NCBI RefSeq assembly: GCF_004015185.1
Contig: NZ_CP025746.1
Span: 1,302,001-1,366,000, forward strand
DNA from: Clostridium manihotivorum
GTDB lineage: Bacteria; Bacillota; Clostridia; Clostridiales; Clostridiaceae
DNA: 64,000 nt
Direction of reading: 5' to 3'
Of this stretch, positions 55,987 through 63,614 are shown piece by piece. Under the pieces are notes generated by a model, which was not told where the DNA came from, searched no databases, and saw only the letters and a program-made list of their open reading frames with translations. The position numbers and the translations under genes were made by a program. Numbering within the stretch: position 1 is the stretch's first letter; every line of letters begins with the position of its first letter.

Positions 55987-56235
55987 ATGTTGTTTGTTTA
56001 TTATTTATCTGACGGAGAGATATATCAAGCTTCTACACCAGAGCGAAATTTATCAGAGTTTTTTGGGGAAAGTAGAGTAGAAGAAATGTCTAAAGTATTT
56101 GGAGCTTTATACCTAGAGTATAATTATTTAATCTTCTATAACTTTAAGCAATTTCATGTTGTAGACGGACAATTAAAGCTGAAAGATGGAGCACCACTTC
56201 AAAGTTTATTAAATCCAGTTGCACAATCAAACTAG
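55987..56235 (+). CDS. Small hypothetical tail-associated protein
   Basis: An 82-residue protein immediately after Tal, with AGGAGG upstream. Position suggests an XkdX-type accessory protein, but the sequence gives no match. A terminator follows. Confidence 0.55.
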   Translation: MLFVYYLSDGEIYQASTPERNLSEFFGESRVEEMSKVFGALYLEYNYLIFYNFKQFHVVDGQLKLKDGAPLQSLLNPVAQSN

Positions 56236-56249
56236 TTTTAAGCGTTAAT

Positions 56250-56280
56250 AACATCTATAAGAATTAGATGTTTTTTTATT
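56250..56280 (+). terminator. Terminator between tail and lysis genes
   Basis: Arms ACATCTA and TAGATGT around a 7-base loop followed by a T7 run. Confidence 0.75.
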
Positions 56281-56302
56281 TAGCAATTTGTGGAGGTGTA
56301 GG

Positions 56303-56617
56303 ATGAGTGATAGTTGCAACAACTGCAGACAGGCGACCTTGATAGATGCACTTAAAGATGATTTTAATAAGCTTAAAGATGAATTAGAGGATGTAAAAAA
56401 GGATCTAACTGCTTTGTCAGTAGCTCAAGGGAAGACAGAGGAACAAACTAAGATGGTATTTAAAATACTTAACGAGATAAAAGATTCGATTCAGCTAATA
56501 GCAAATAAAATCGAGGATATAGAAAAAAAGCCAGGTCAAAATTGGGAAAACTTAATAAAAACAGTTATAACAGTTATTGCTACTGCAGCAGTAACTTTTT
56601 TTATTTCAAAAAAGTAA
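56303..56617 (+). CDS. xhlA: XhlA-like holin accessory / hemolysin protein
   Basis: A 104-residue membrane-associated protein with a coiled-coil body (KDELEDVKKDLTALSVAQGKTEEQ) and one C-terminal membrane helix (VITVIATAAVTFFISKK), the XhlA layout. The ATG at 56,303 follows GGAGGTGTAGG. It precedes the lysozyme gene, as in PBSX-type lysis cassettes. Confidence 0.82.
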   Translation: MSDSCNNCRQATLIDALKDDFNKLKDELEDVKKDLTALSVAQGKTEEQTKMVFKILNEIKDSIQLIANKIEDIEKKPGQNWENLIKTVITVIATAAVTFFISKK

Positions 56618-56632
56618 AGGGAGGAATTATTA

Positions 56633-57517
56633 ATGAGTAATGCAATTGTAAGAGGAGATTTTTTGTATTGTAGGAACGCTGACGGAAGTATTCAACAAGG
56701 TCATAGAGTGGATGATGGAGATAGAATTACAGTTATAGACGTAAGCTATTCTAGACAGCTAGTGAGGTGCAGATATCCTGTACCAGGAGGAGAACGTGAA
56801 GCATATGTAACCAATGCTTGTATATACTACGATAATGACCATTCTTTACATGTTCCATGTCTTCGATATGTGTTTGACATAAATTCCAACGAACAAATCG
56901 GCACTGTACAGAATGAAAATGTTACAGTACTTGAAGACTTAGGCAATAAGTATAACATAGTATACGACACCGACAAAGGTCCTAACACAAAATCAGGTGT
57001 TATTTGGAAGTGGGATTCTCCACAAACACAAGAAACTATTCAAAATAATTCTAGCCTTGTGTCTGATGCTCTTATAAATTTTGTAAAGGACTATGAAAGA
57101 TTTGTAGATCATGCTTATGATGATGGTACTGGTGTTATGACTATAGGCTATGGTACTACTAGAAAAGATTTAGTAGCATTAGGGCATTGTACAGAAGAAC
57201 AGGCTACACAGTGGCTTAAAGAAGAAATAAATGATAAAGCTTCGAGTATTAAAGCAGACCTAGATAGCAAAGGAGTAGTTCTTACTCAAAATCAATTTGA
57301 TGCATTAGCAAGCTTTGCATACAACTGTGGGGTAGATGGACTTTTAAATCAATCAAATCTATACAAGAGAATTTGTGCTGGAGTTAGGGATGAAAGCTTA
57401 AGAGAAAACTTCTTAGCTTGGACTCATGCAGGAAGTCAAGTGCTTCAAGGCTTAGTTAATAGAAGGAATGAAGAGTGCGATATGTTCCTAAAAGGTGACT
57501 ACACAAGGAATTTATAA
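56633..57517 (+). CDS. Endolysin: SH3-like repeats plus GH24 lysozyme
   Basis: A 294-residue cell-wall hydrolase. The N-terminal 130 residues contain two SH3-like modules (beta-rich, VIDVSYSRQLVRCRYP and VTVLEDLGNKYNIVYD) that probably bind the wall. The C-terminal GH24 domain has the T4-lysozyme catalytic triad spacing: E155, D164, T170 in ERFVDHAYDDGTGVMTIGYG. It cuts peptidoglycan at lysis. No signal peptide; it needs the holin. Confidence 0.93.
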   Translation: MSNAIVRGDFLYCRNADGSIQQGHRVDDGDRITVIDVSYSRQLVRCRYPVPGGEREAYVTNACIYYDNDHSLHVPCLRYVFDINSNEQIGTVQNENVTVLEDLGNKYNIVYDTDKGPNTKSGVIWKWDSPQTQETIQNNSSLVSDALINFVKDYERFVDHAYDDGTGVMTIGYGTTRKDLVALGHCTEEQATQWLKEEINDKASSIKADLDSKGVVLTQNQFDALASFAYNCGVDGLLNQSNLYKRICAGVRDESLRENFLAWTHAGSQVLQGLVNRRNEECDMFLKGDYTRNL

Positions 57518-57521
57518 GATT

Positions 57522-57550
57522 AAGAGTACTGTAAAAGGTACTCTTTTTTA
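57522..57550 (+). terminator. Terminator between lysozyme and holin
   Basis: Hairpin AAGAGTAC/GTACTCTT followed by TTTTAT. Confidence 0.7.
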
Positions 57551-57585
57551 TATTAAAAAATAATAAAATAATGGAGGAATATTTT

Positions 57586-58086
57586 ATGTTAAACTTTTTA
57601 ATTAATCTAGTAAGCCCAATTTTAGTAACTGCAGGTGTTAGTATCATTGCGGTATTAGTAAAACCAGTAGGAGATGCAGCTATTGAAGTACTCAAATCTA
57701 AAAAGGATGCTATTGAACAGAGCAAATTTATTCAAGATCATCAACAACAGATAGACACTGCAAAGGAAGTTTGGGGTATTGTGGATGAAAACTTTAGAAT
57801 AACTCAAACATTAGAAAATGCTATACAATCAAAGGCTCAGATGTTTGATGAACTACTATTAAAAAAGGTTCCAGGGCTTACACAAGAAGAGTTGGATTAC
57901 CTAAGACAGACAATCGCAGGGGAAGTAAATAAGGGTAAGGAAGCCTTAAAAGACGATAAAGTTAAGCAACTTCAGGATCAAGTAGTTTCTCAAAATCAGC
58001 AAATTCAAGAATTACAATCTACTAATTTTTCATTAACCAAGAAGCTTAATGACATACAAAGCGCTGTACAGACTGCAGCACAATAG
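57586..58086 (+). CDS. Phage holin, LLH family
   Basis: A 166-residue protein with one N-terminal membrane helix (LINLVSPILVTAGVSIIAVLV) and a long charged coiled-coil C-terminus, fitting LLH-type holins. GGAGG precedes the ATG at 57,586. Last recognisable phage gene; a strong terminator follows. Confidence 0.82.
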   Translation: MLNFLINLVSPILVTAGVSIIAVLVKPVGDAAIEVLKSKKDAIEQSKFIQDHQQQIDTAKEVWGIVDENFRITQTLENAIQSKAQMFDELLLKKVPGLTQEELDYLRQTIAGEVNKGKEALKDDKVKQLQDQVVSQNQQIQELQSTNFSLTKKLNDIQSAVQTAAQ

Positions 58087-58093
58087 ATATATT

Positions 58094-58128
58094 GCCTAGA
58101 AGGGATTTTCCCTTCTAGGCTTTTTTTT
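58094..58128 (+). terminator. Strong terminator at the end of the phage late operon
   Basis: Perfect arms GCCTAGAAGGG and CCCTTCTAGGC followed by a T8 run. A natural boundary for the phage gene set. Confidence 0.88.
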
Positions 58129-58240
58129 GTTTGCAGATATAAAAACAATAAAAATATAATTTACATAATTTACTCCAAATGGTACAATTATTTTGATATT
58201 TTAACATATTTAGTAATAAAAAGTAAAAACGAGGAGGTTA

Positions 58241-58612
58241 ATGGTGGGGAAAAATACATATTATAAGAAGATAGAACTAGATGAACAGCTTTTGTTTGAT
58301 AGCGAGATAGCTAGAAAATATAAAATATATAGATATAAAAATAATAAAAATGAAATAAAAAATTCTCTTAATGCTAAGTTAGTTACTGTAATAATCGAGG
58401 AATATATACAAGAAAATAATATTAAATGCGAAGAACTGTACTATCCAACGTTCTCTGGGATTGCTAGAGTATACCCTGAGAGTGTATATAAACCAGCCAT
58501 AGAACAATTTTTGGAGAAGCAATGTGCAAACGAAAGTAACCAATATTATAAAGCTAAGAACGGTGCGAAGTATAAATTTACTTATTCAATCAGCGATTTT
58601 ACTACCATATAG
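58241..58612 (+). CDS. Hypothetical protein after the prophage late operon
   Basis: A 123-residue protein, Lys/Asn/Tyr-rich, with GAGGAGG upstream of the ATG. No family recognised. It lies between the phage lysis module and the plasmid-like region, so which element owns it is unclear. Confidence 0.6.
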   Translation: MVGKNTYYKKIELDEQLLFDSEIARKYKIYRYKNNKNEIKNSLNAKLVTVIIEEYIQENNIKCEELYYPTFSGIARVYPESVYKPAIEQFLEKQCANESNQYYKAKNGAKYKFTYSISDFTTI

Positions 58613-58696
58613 GCACTATAAGGAAAATAAAGGCAAAAATAATAAAATAAAATATTTTACAAACCATAGTATCAAATGTATAATAAGTATATAATG

Positions 58697-58732
58697 AAAA
58701 AAGCAGAGCGTTCGTAGCACTCTACTTTTTAA
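58697..58732. terminator. Bidirectional terminator near the toxin 3' end
   Basis: Hairpin with arms AAAAAGCAGAG and CTCTACTTTTT, able to end the minus-strand toxin mRNA and a plus-strand RNA. Confidence 0.75.
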
Positions 58733-58774
58733 AAAGTAATACCTATATACACTCTTAAGTCATTAAGTATGATT

Positions 58775-58879
58775 TTAAGAGTGTTTTTGCGTTGCTAATT
58801 CAATCAGCTTAATAACTAAAGTAATTAGAGCAATAAGGAATAATCCCCCTTGCAATAGTATTACAATACTATCATTCAT
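58775..58879 (-). CDS. Small hydrophobic toxin, probable type I toxin-antitoxin
   Basis: A 34-residue peptide (LLQGGLFLIALITLVIKLIELATQ core) with a perfect AAGGAGGTGAT ribosome binding site. It closely follows the pattern of putative holin-like type I toxins of the TxpA/BsrG sort. A hairpin ACTCTTAA...TTAAGAGT covers the stop codon. The antitoxin RNA, not mapped, would run on the plus strand. Confidence 0.75.
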   Translation of the reverse strand: MNDSIVILLQGGLFLIALITLVIKLIELATQKHS

Positions 58880-59053
58880 ACATATCACCTCCTTACTATA
58901 GTTAAGGTTGTGATATTATCACAGCTAACAGATTAACATTACTTACTCATTTTATCATATAAAATAATGACAAGCAATCAAACTGTAAGACTTTTACAGG
59001 AGAAACTCACCAGTGCCAGTAATTTTGTCAGTATAAAGAAATTATATAATGTC

Positions 59054-59072
59054 TTATAACGTAATTAGTTAT
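59054..59072. repeat. Palindromic 19-mer shared with 16,848-16,866
   Basis: TTATAACGTAATTAGTTAT, 18 of 19 identical to the element upstream of the integrase. It lies about 80 bases upstream of an HTH gene and may be its operator. Confidence 0.35.
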
Positions 59073-59149
59073 TTTATAACAAAATACGCTTTAAAATACT
59101 TAATAGCGATACAATATCCTTAAAATGGTTATTGTAAGGTGGTTTTAGT

Positions 59150-59371
59150 ATGGTTAAGATACATCTATCTAGACTGTTAGGGGAGAGAAGATGGACACAG
59201 GCTGACCTTGTAAGGAAGACAGGCATTAGGCCTAATACAATTTCTGAAATATACAATGAGTTAGTAGATAGGATTAATTTAGATCACATGGATTTAATCT
59301 GTGAAGCACTGAATTGTGAAATAGCGGATCTTCTTGAGTACATACCTAATAAAAATAGGAAAATAAAATAA
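59150..59371 (+). CDS. Small XRE-family regulator
   Basis: A 73-residue Cro/CI-type helix-turn-helix protein: LSRLLGERRWTQADLVRKTGIRPNTISEIYNE. Probably an autoregulator of this plasmid-like region. Start ATG with AAGGTGG upstream. Confidence 0.8.
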   Translation: MVKIHLSRLLGERRWTQADLVRKTGIRPNTISEIYNELVDRINLDHMDLICEALNCEIADLLEYIPNKNRKIK

Positions 59372-59405
59372 ATTAAATTAAATATATTAGTAATTTTATT
59401 AAGTT

Positions 59406-59434
59406 TTGCAAGTTTGTCTACTTTTTGGTATTAT
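59406..59434 (+). promoter_or_regulatory. Promoter of the 365-residue gene
   Basis: TTGCAA, 17 bases, TATTAT, about 78 bases before the next ATG. Confidence 0.5.
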
Positions 59435-59511
59435 TGTAGTATATGGTTAAAATATATAATTTTACATCTAAACAACAAAATTTAAGCAGTTGAGAATAGA
59501 AGAGGTGTGTT

Positions 59512-60609
59512 ATGAACTACAATGATATTTATGAAAAAACTATATCCATAAAAAAAGATATAGAACCGATTAGAAAAACTATTGAAGATATTAGTGGTAT
59601 ATTGGAAGAGCACAGAAGATGGGATGCTTTTTCCTATGGTTTTTTACTAAACAATGCGATTGCTGGTGGAGATGGCTCCTCCATAAATAATGCTAATACT
59701 TTACGAAGTAGAGCTACTAATTTTCATAAAGAGCTTATCAAAAGTTTGATAGAAATTGATTTTATGAATTTATGGATGGCTATAGCAGAACTGAAAAAAT
59801 ATGATGATAGTGTGATAGGTGTTGACACTTTTATTAAAAGGATGGAATATGCTTACGGAGTAATTCACAAATATAAGACAATTATAATTAACGCCGATAC
59901 AGGAATGCACTTTATAGAACTAATTGTTGCTTTGAATATTATGGTTAATGAGTTTAATAGATTGCAAGAGGATATAAAAACTATAGCAGATATTAATGAT
60001 AGACTTACATTAGGCATTAAAGAAAGTGCTTTTAGTATAAGGCTTCTATCTGAAAATAATGATTTGGGAACGACACTAGAATCTATGAAGAGTTTAGAAT
60101 ATATGTATAATGACATATGTTCAATTATTGGTATATCTGCTGAAGAAGAACCTATTATGTATAATCGTATTGAGTCAGGGACATTTTTAGCTTTTTTAAG
60201 CGGAAATGCAGCAGCCCTTGGAATTTTAGGAGCAATTATAAAATTTTCATATGAAGTTTATAAGGATAATTTCAGTTGGAAAGCGAGACAGGATAAAGCT
60301 CTTGGAGATATAAAAGTAAGAGGGGAATACATGAGATTAATAAAAGAGCAACAAGGGTTAAATGTAGAAGAAAAAGACTTAAATAATGTAAAAAGTGGTC
60401 CTGAAATACATGAAAAATTGGCAAGATTAGAAGAAAACAATGTAAAGTTATTTAGTAATAACCCTAGCATAATATTAAATGGAGAGAACATTGGAATACC
60501 TTCAATGGAAAATAAAAAAATCCCTGAAACATTATTGTTGAAAGATGAGCAGAAAAAAATAGAAGAATTGAAAGATGAGGAAGATAAGGAAGATAAGAGT
60601 GTTCAGTAA
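59512..60609 (+). CDS. Hypothetical protein with coiled coil and a hydrophobic segment
   Basis: A 365-residue protein I do not recognise. Helical with a hydrophobic stretch near residues 222-245 (FLAFLSGNAAALGILGAIIKF) and a long acidic/basic coiled-coil C-terminus. AGAGGTG precedes the ATG. Could be a membrane-associated effector of an immunity or exclusion system; no motif supports that. Confidence 0.6.
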   Translation: MNYNDIYEKTISIKKDIEPIRKTIEDISGILEEHRRWDAFSYGFLLNNAIAGGDGSSINNANTLRSRATNFHKELIKSLIEIDFMNLWMAIAELKKYDDSVIGVDTFIKRMEYAYGVIHKYKTIIINADTGMHFIELIVALNIMVNEFNRLQEDIKTIADINDRLTLGIKESAFSIRLLSENNDLGTTLESMKSLEYMYNDICSIIGISAEEEPIMYNRIESGTFLAFLSGNAAALGILGAIIKFSYEVYKDNFSWKARQDKALGDIKVRGEYMRLIKEQQGLNVEEKDLNNVKSGPEIHEKLARLEENNVKLFSNNPSIILNGENIGIPSMENKKIPETLLLKDEQKKIEELKDEEDKEDKSVQ

Positions 60610-60671
60610 GTATATAATTATTAGCAGTAATTGTGTTTCGTGCCTAATATAGGATCATTAGAGGTGATATA

Positions 60672-60872
60672 TTGGCTGTGAAAAATAGGCTAAGGGAAAT
60701 CCGAATGAAAGAATTTATGATGGAACCAACGGAATTCGCTGATATGCTACAAGTCAATCCTAAATCTTATTATCAGTGGGAATCAGGTGCAAGTAGACCT
60801 AATTTGGAAAAGTCGCTTCAAGTAGCAAAAAAATTGAATAGAAATGTTAATGATATTTGGTATTTAGAATAA
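60672..60872 (+). CDS. Small XRE-family regulator
   Basis: A 66-residue helix-turn-helix protein (LREIRMKEFMMEPTEFADMLQVNPKSYYQWESGASRPN) from a TTG start after GAGGTGAT. Its 3' end lies in a terminator hairpin. Confidence 0.82.
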   Translation: MAVKNRLREIRMKEFMMEPTEFADMLQVNPKSYYQWESGASRPNLEKSLQVAKKLNRNVNDIWYLE

Positions 60873-60888
60873 TACCAAATATTTTTTT
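60853..60888 (+). terminator. Terminator after the XRE gene
   Basis: Arms ATATTTGGTATT and AATACCAAATAT, followed by TTTTTTT. Confidence 0.82.
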
Positions 60889-61098
60889 ATAACTTTTTAA
60901 AAATAATTTATATTTTTTCTAAAAAAATAAGAAACTTTATAAAAGTTTTGGCATACACATATATCAAGAAGTTCAAAAAAAGTAAAAATAGATTAAAGAA
61001 ATTCTAAATCACATCTAACCATACCTAATCTATAACTAAAGTGTTCGGTGCCAGCCGAGAAAATTAATCTAATACTTAGTAATATTCCAGGAGGAAAA
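60889..61098. other. Region upstream of parM, candidate centromere
   Basis: About 210 AT-rich bases. Near 61,009-61,036 there are loosely repeated ATCTAACC/CCTAATC/TCTATAAC elements on a 9-10 base period. ParMR systems usually have their parC site directly upstream, so this is where to look; the repeats are weak. Confidence 0.35.
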
Positions 61099-61974
61099 AT
61101 GAAAAGGGGTATAGACGTAGGCAACTACAGTGTAAAAGAGTGGATAAGTAAGGATGTGTACACTAATATAAAAAGTCTAGTTACGACAGAAGAAAACTTA
61201 TTAGGATCTAATATGAGTATAGAATATGATGATAAAAAGTTTTATATAGGAGAAGGCAACTTTGAAACAGAGCTGAATAAGGCTAGTAAAACTAATTTTT
61301 TACCACTTTTATTGACTTCAATTGCTTTAAATAGTGGTAATGAAGTTCAACAAGTTGTTTGCGGACTTCCTATAAATCAGTATAAAAATAATAAAGACAA
61401 CCTTAAAGAAATGGTTTTAGAAAACAGAATGAGAAAAGTCATTCTTAATGGCGAACCGAAACAAATAATAATATCTGACTTCGAGGTTTATCCTGAAGGA
61501 ATAGGAGTTTATTACTCGCTTAATACAGTTGACGATATTGTGATTGTTTGCATTGGTGGTAGGACTACTGAGATAGTATACGTAGTAAATGGAAAAGTTA
61601 AAATTTCCTCGACTGTAGCGGTAGGAACCTTAAATATCTATAAGGATATTGCAGATAAACTTAATTCATTATATACACTTGATTTAGGCCTATTGGATGC
61701 AGAAAAAATTATAGAAAAAGGGTATCTTCAAGTAGATGGAGATAATGTTGACTTAAGCTTTGTAATTGAAATTCTAAAAAAGAACTTTGATAAGATTAAT
61801 GAAGATTTAATGATGAAATTCCCAGTAAGAAGTGAGAAATTAGCTATAGCTGGTGGAGGTTATAAGTTATTTTCAAAAGCTTTTACTAATCGATATAAAA
61901 ATTCTTTCGTAGTTCCTAACCCTGTTTTTGCTAATGCTATAGGGTTTAGGGAGGTGGCCAATAGGATATGGTAA
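61099..61974 (+). CDS. parM: ParM-like actin-family partition ATPase
   Basis: A 291-residue actin-fold protein: GIDVGNYSVKEW (phosphate 1), VCIGGRTTEIVYV (phosphate 2), AIAGGGYKLF (adenosine). Such proteins form filaments that push plasmid copies apart. The ATG at 61,099 lies 5 bases after GGAGG; an upstream extension from 61,048 has no ribosome binding site. The adaptor gene overlaps its end by 7 bases. Confidence 0.87.
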   Translation: MKRGIDVGNYSVKEWISKDVYTNIKSLVTTEENLLGSNMSIEYDDKKFYIGEGNFETELNKASKTNFLPLLLTSIALNSGNEVQQVVCGLPINQYKNNKDNLKEMVLENRMRKVILNGEPKQIIISDFEVYPEGIGVYYSLNTVDDIVIVCIGGRTTEIVYVVNGKVKISSTVAVGTLNIYKDIADKLNSLYTLDLGLLDAEKIIEKGYLQVDGDNVDLSFVIEILKKNFDKINEDLMMKFPVRSEKLAIAGGGYKLFSKAFTNRYKNSFVVPNPVFANAIGFREVANRIW

Positions 61975-62213
61975 AGAAAAAAGTTGATGAACTTATTATA
62001 AATGATATTAAACCTTTGACAATTAGTTTTAAGAAAAATGAAGATGACTTAGAGCTTTACAAATGGATACTAAGACACAGTAATCAAAGTGGCTTTATAA
62101 AAGATACCCTAAGGGCAATAATGCACAATGGTGATAATAATGAAGCTGTAAAAGAATCAATACATGTTAAAGAAGAAAAGCCTAAAAAGGGATTATTGGA
62201 TCTTAATTTTTAA
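61968..62213 (+). CDS. parR: ParR-like DNA-binding adaptor
   Basis: An 81-residue protein following the ParM-like gene. The segment LELYKWILRHSNQSGFIKDTLRAIM is typical of ribbon-helix-helix ParR-like adaptors in clostridial plasmids. Overlap with parM indicates translational coupling. Confidence 0.72.
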   Translation: MVKKKVDELIINDIKPLTISFKKNEDDLELYKWILRHSNQSGFIKDTLRAIMHNGDNNEAVKESIHVKEEKPKKGLLDLNF

Positions 62214-62237
62214 ATAATTATAATTTGGAGGTATAAA

Positions 62238-62687
62238 ATGCTTAAAGAGAATATGAGGGTTATGGTATATGATGGAGACTTAGTAGGTTGGATAGATGGC
62301 AAGTTGCTTAAACAACTGCCAGGAGAAAATAGGTGGTCTATATTAACAAGTCAAAATTACATTCTTGATAGATTTGTTAAAGAAGAGTATTCGGAAATGG
62401 TTCCTGATGGCTGTGCTTATGTAATGAAAATGAATATTTATGAATTAGCTGCCGAGGTTTATAAAAGTTCAGATGAAAAAGATACTATATCATTTGATGC
62501 GTTTATATATAAATTTATGAGTATTGAAGAAGTTATCGAATTATTCTATCAATCTCTACCTAAAGATGTACGTGATGAAGGGCTTAATTATAAAGTTGGC
62601 TATGCAGTAGATCATGAGAAAAGAGAAATAAGGGCTTTATATTGTTTAAATAAGGCGGAGGATATAAGTTATGAAAAATTTATATGA
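62238..62687 (+). CDS. Hypothetical protein, paralogue of the next gene
   Basis: A 149-residue protein. From about residue 70 it aligns with the next, shorter protein: ISFDAFIYKFM matches LSLDKFIDNFL, and VDHEKREIRALY matches INHENREIKLFF. The N-terminal 65 residues are unique (MRVMVYDGDLVGWIDGK). TTTGGAGG precedes the ATG. Overlaps the next gene by 17 bases. Confidence 0.68.
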   Translation: MLKENMRVMVYDGDLVGWIDGKLLKQLPGENRWSILTSQNYILDRFVKEEYSEMVPDGCAYVMKMNIYELAAEVYKSSDEKDTISFDAFIYKFMSIEEVIELFYQSLPKDVRDEGLNYKVGYAVDHEKREIRALYCLNKAEDISYEKFI

Positions 62688-62892
62688 GTTTTTAATGGAG
62701 TTATATGATAGTTATAAAGATAAGGAAAAACTTAGCTTAGATAAGTTTATAGATAATTTTTTAGAGGAAAGTTTAGGATTAGGAGCTATACATGAAGCTT
62801 TTTGTGGTGACAAGTTTCTAACTAACTTTTCAATAAATTATGAAATTAATCATGAAAATAGAGAAATAAAACTATTCTTTGATAGGATTTAG
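62671..62892 (+). CDS. Hypothetical protein, short paralogue
   Basis: A 73-residue protein homologous to the C-terminal half of the preceding one, with GCGGAGG upstream. The adjacent pair looks like a tandem duplication. No known family. Confidence 0.65.
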   Translation: MKNLYEFLMELYDSYKDKEKLSLDKFIDNFLEESLGLGAIHEAFCGDKFLTNFSINYEINHENREIKLFFDRI

Positions 62893-62907
62893 ATATAGAA
62901 ATAGCTT

Positions 62908-62940
62908 AAAAAGTCTAACTTTCGTGGAGTTAGACTTTGG
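62908..62940. terminator. Bidirectional terminator
   Basis: Arms AAGTCTAACT and AGTTAGACTT. On the minus strand it is followed by TTTTTAAG, so it may end the minus-strand small-peptide RNA as well as the plus-strand operon. Confidence 0.68.
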
Positions 62941-63054
62941 CTATGGTGCTCTAGTGAACTTCTTCGCTCTAGCTCATACGTTACACTATAGCGTATGCTT
63001 AAGATTTTTAAAACGTGCTTAGATTTAACGTTTCTATGTAAAATTCACAATATA

Positions 63055-63126
63055 TTAATATCCTTTAATTTCTGCGATAGCTTTTAAAGTCAAAACAACT
63101 AGTGCAACTGTAAATGGTATTGTCAT
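63055..63126 (-). CDS. Tiny hydrophobic peptide, possible toxin
   Basis: A 23-residue peptide (PFTVALVVLTLKAIAEI core) with AAGGAGTGAT 5 bases before the ATG. The layout (short, hydrophobic, strong ribosome binding site, hairpin-rich 3' region) recalls the candidate toxin at 58,775 but the sequence is different. Confidence 0.45.
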   Translation of the reverse strand: MTIPFTVALVVLTLKAIAEIKGY

Positions 63127-63194
63127 ATTTATCACTCCTTACATTTTTTATGATATCCAATTTTAAAATAAATATACGAGGTGGTTTGTACAAA

Positions 63195-63605
63195 ATGGAG
63201 TTATTTAGTAAAAAACAAACTTACACTTTGAAAGAATTTTTAAATTACTTAAGATCTAAAGAAAGTATTGAGTTAGAGAAAAAAGCTAAAATATTATATA
63301 GACATAAGCAGTACAGAAGGGTAGCAGTATTTACAATAGCAATATTAATGGAATGCTCCGTTAATGCTCTAGCTGCAGGAAATCCATTTGATAGTGTTGG
63401 TAGCAGATTTTGGTTCTATGTAAAAAGTTTTGCTAAGTGGGCATGTTTAATATGTGCTGGAATTGATATAATCAAGAGCCTAAATGCAGGTGATAGTAAA
63501 AATATAGGCAAAGTTATATTTAAGTATATAGTGGCCTATGCAGCCTTTTCAATCCTTCCATGGTTCTTTAAAGAGATAGATACTGCATTTTCATCAATGA
63601 AGTAG
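63195..63605 (+). CDS. TrbC/VirB2-like membrane protein
   Basis: A 136-residue protein with an N-terminal hydrophobic segment ending in NALAAGNPF (a possible signal-peptidase site) and two further membrane helices, FAKWACLICAGIDIIKS and IFKYIVAYAAFSILPWFFK. The layout matches the pilin-like subunit of clostridial conjugation systems. GAGGTGG lies 10 bases before the ATG at 63,195. Confidence 0.65.
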   Translation: MELFSKKQTYTLKEFLNYLRSKESIELEKKAKILYRHKQYRRVAVFTIAILMECSVNALAAGNPFDSVGSRFWFYVKSFAKWACLICAGIDIIKSLNAGDSKNIGKVIFKYIVAYAAFSILPWFFKEIDTAFSSMK

Positions 63606-63614
63606 GAGTTAAAG

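Noticed and set aside
55892..56080. A 62-codon plus-strand frame overlapping the end of Tal and the next gene
   Set aside because: It overlaps two better-supported genes in another frame and has no ribosome binding site.
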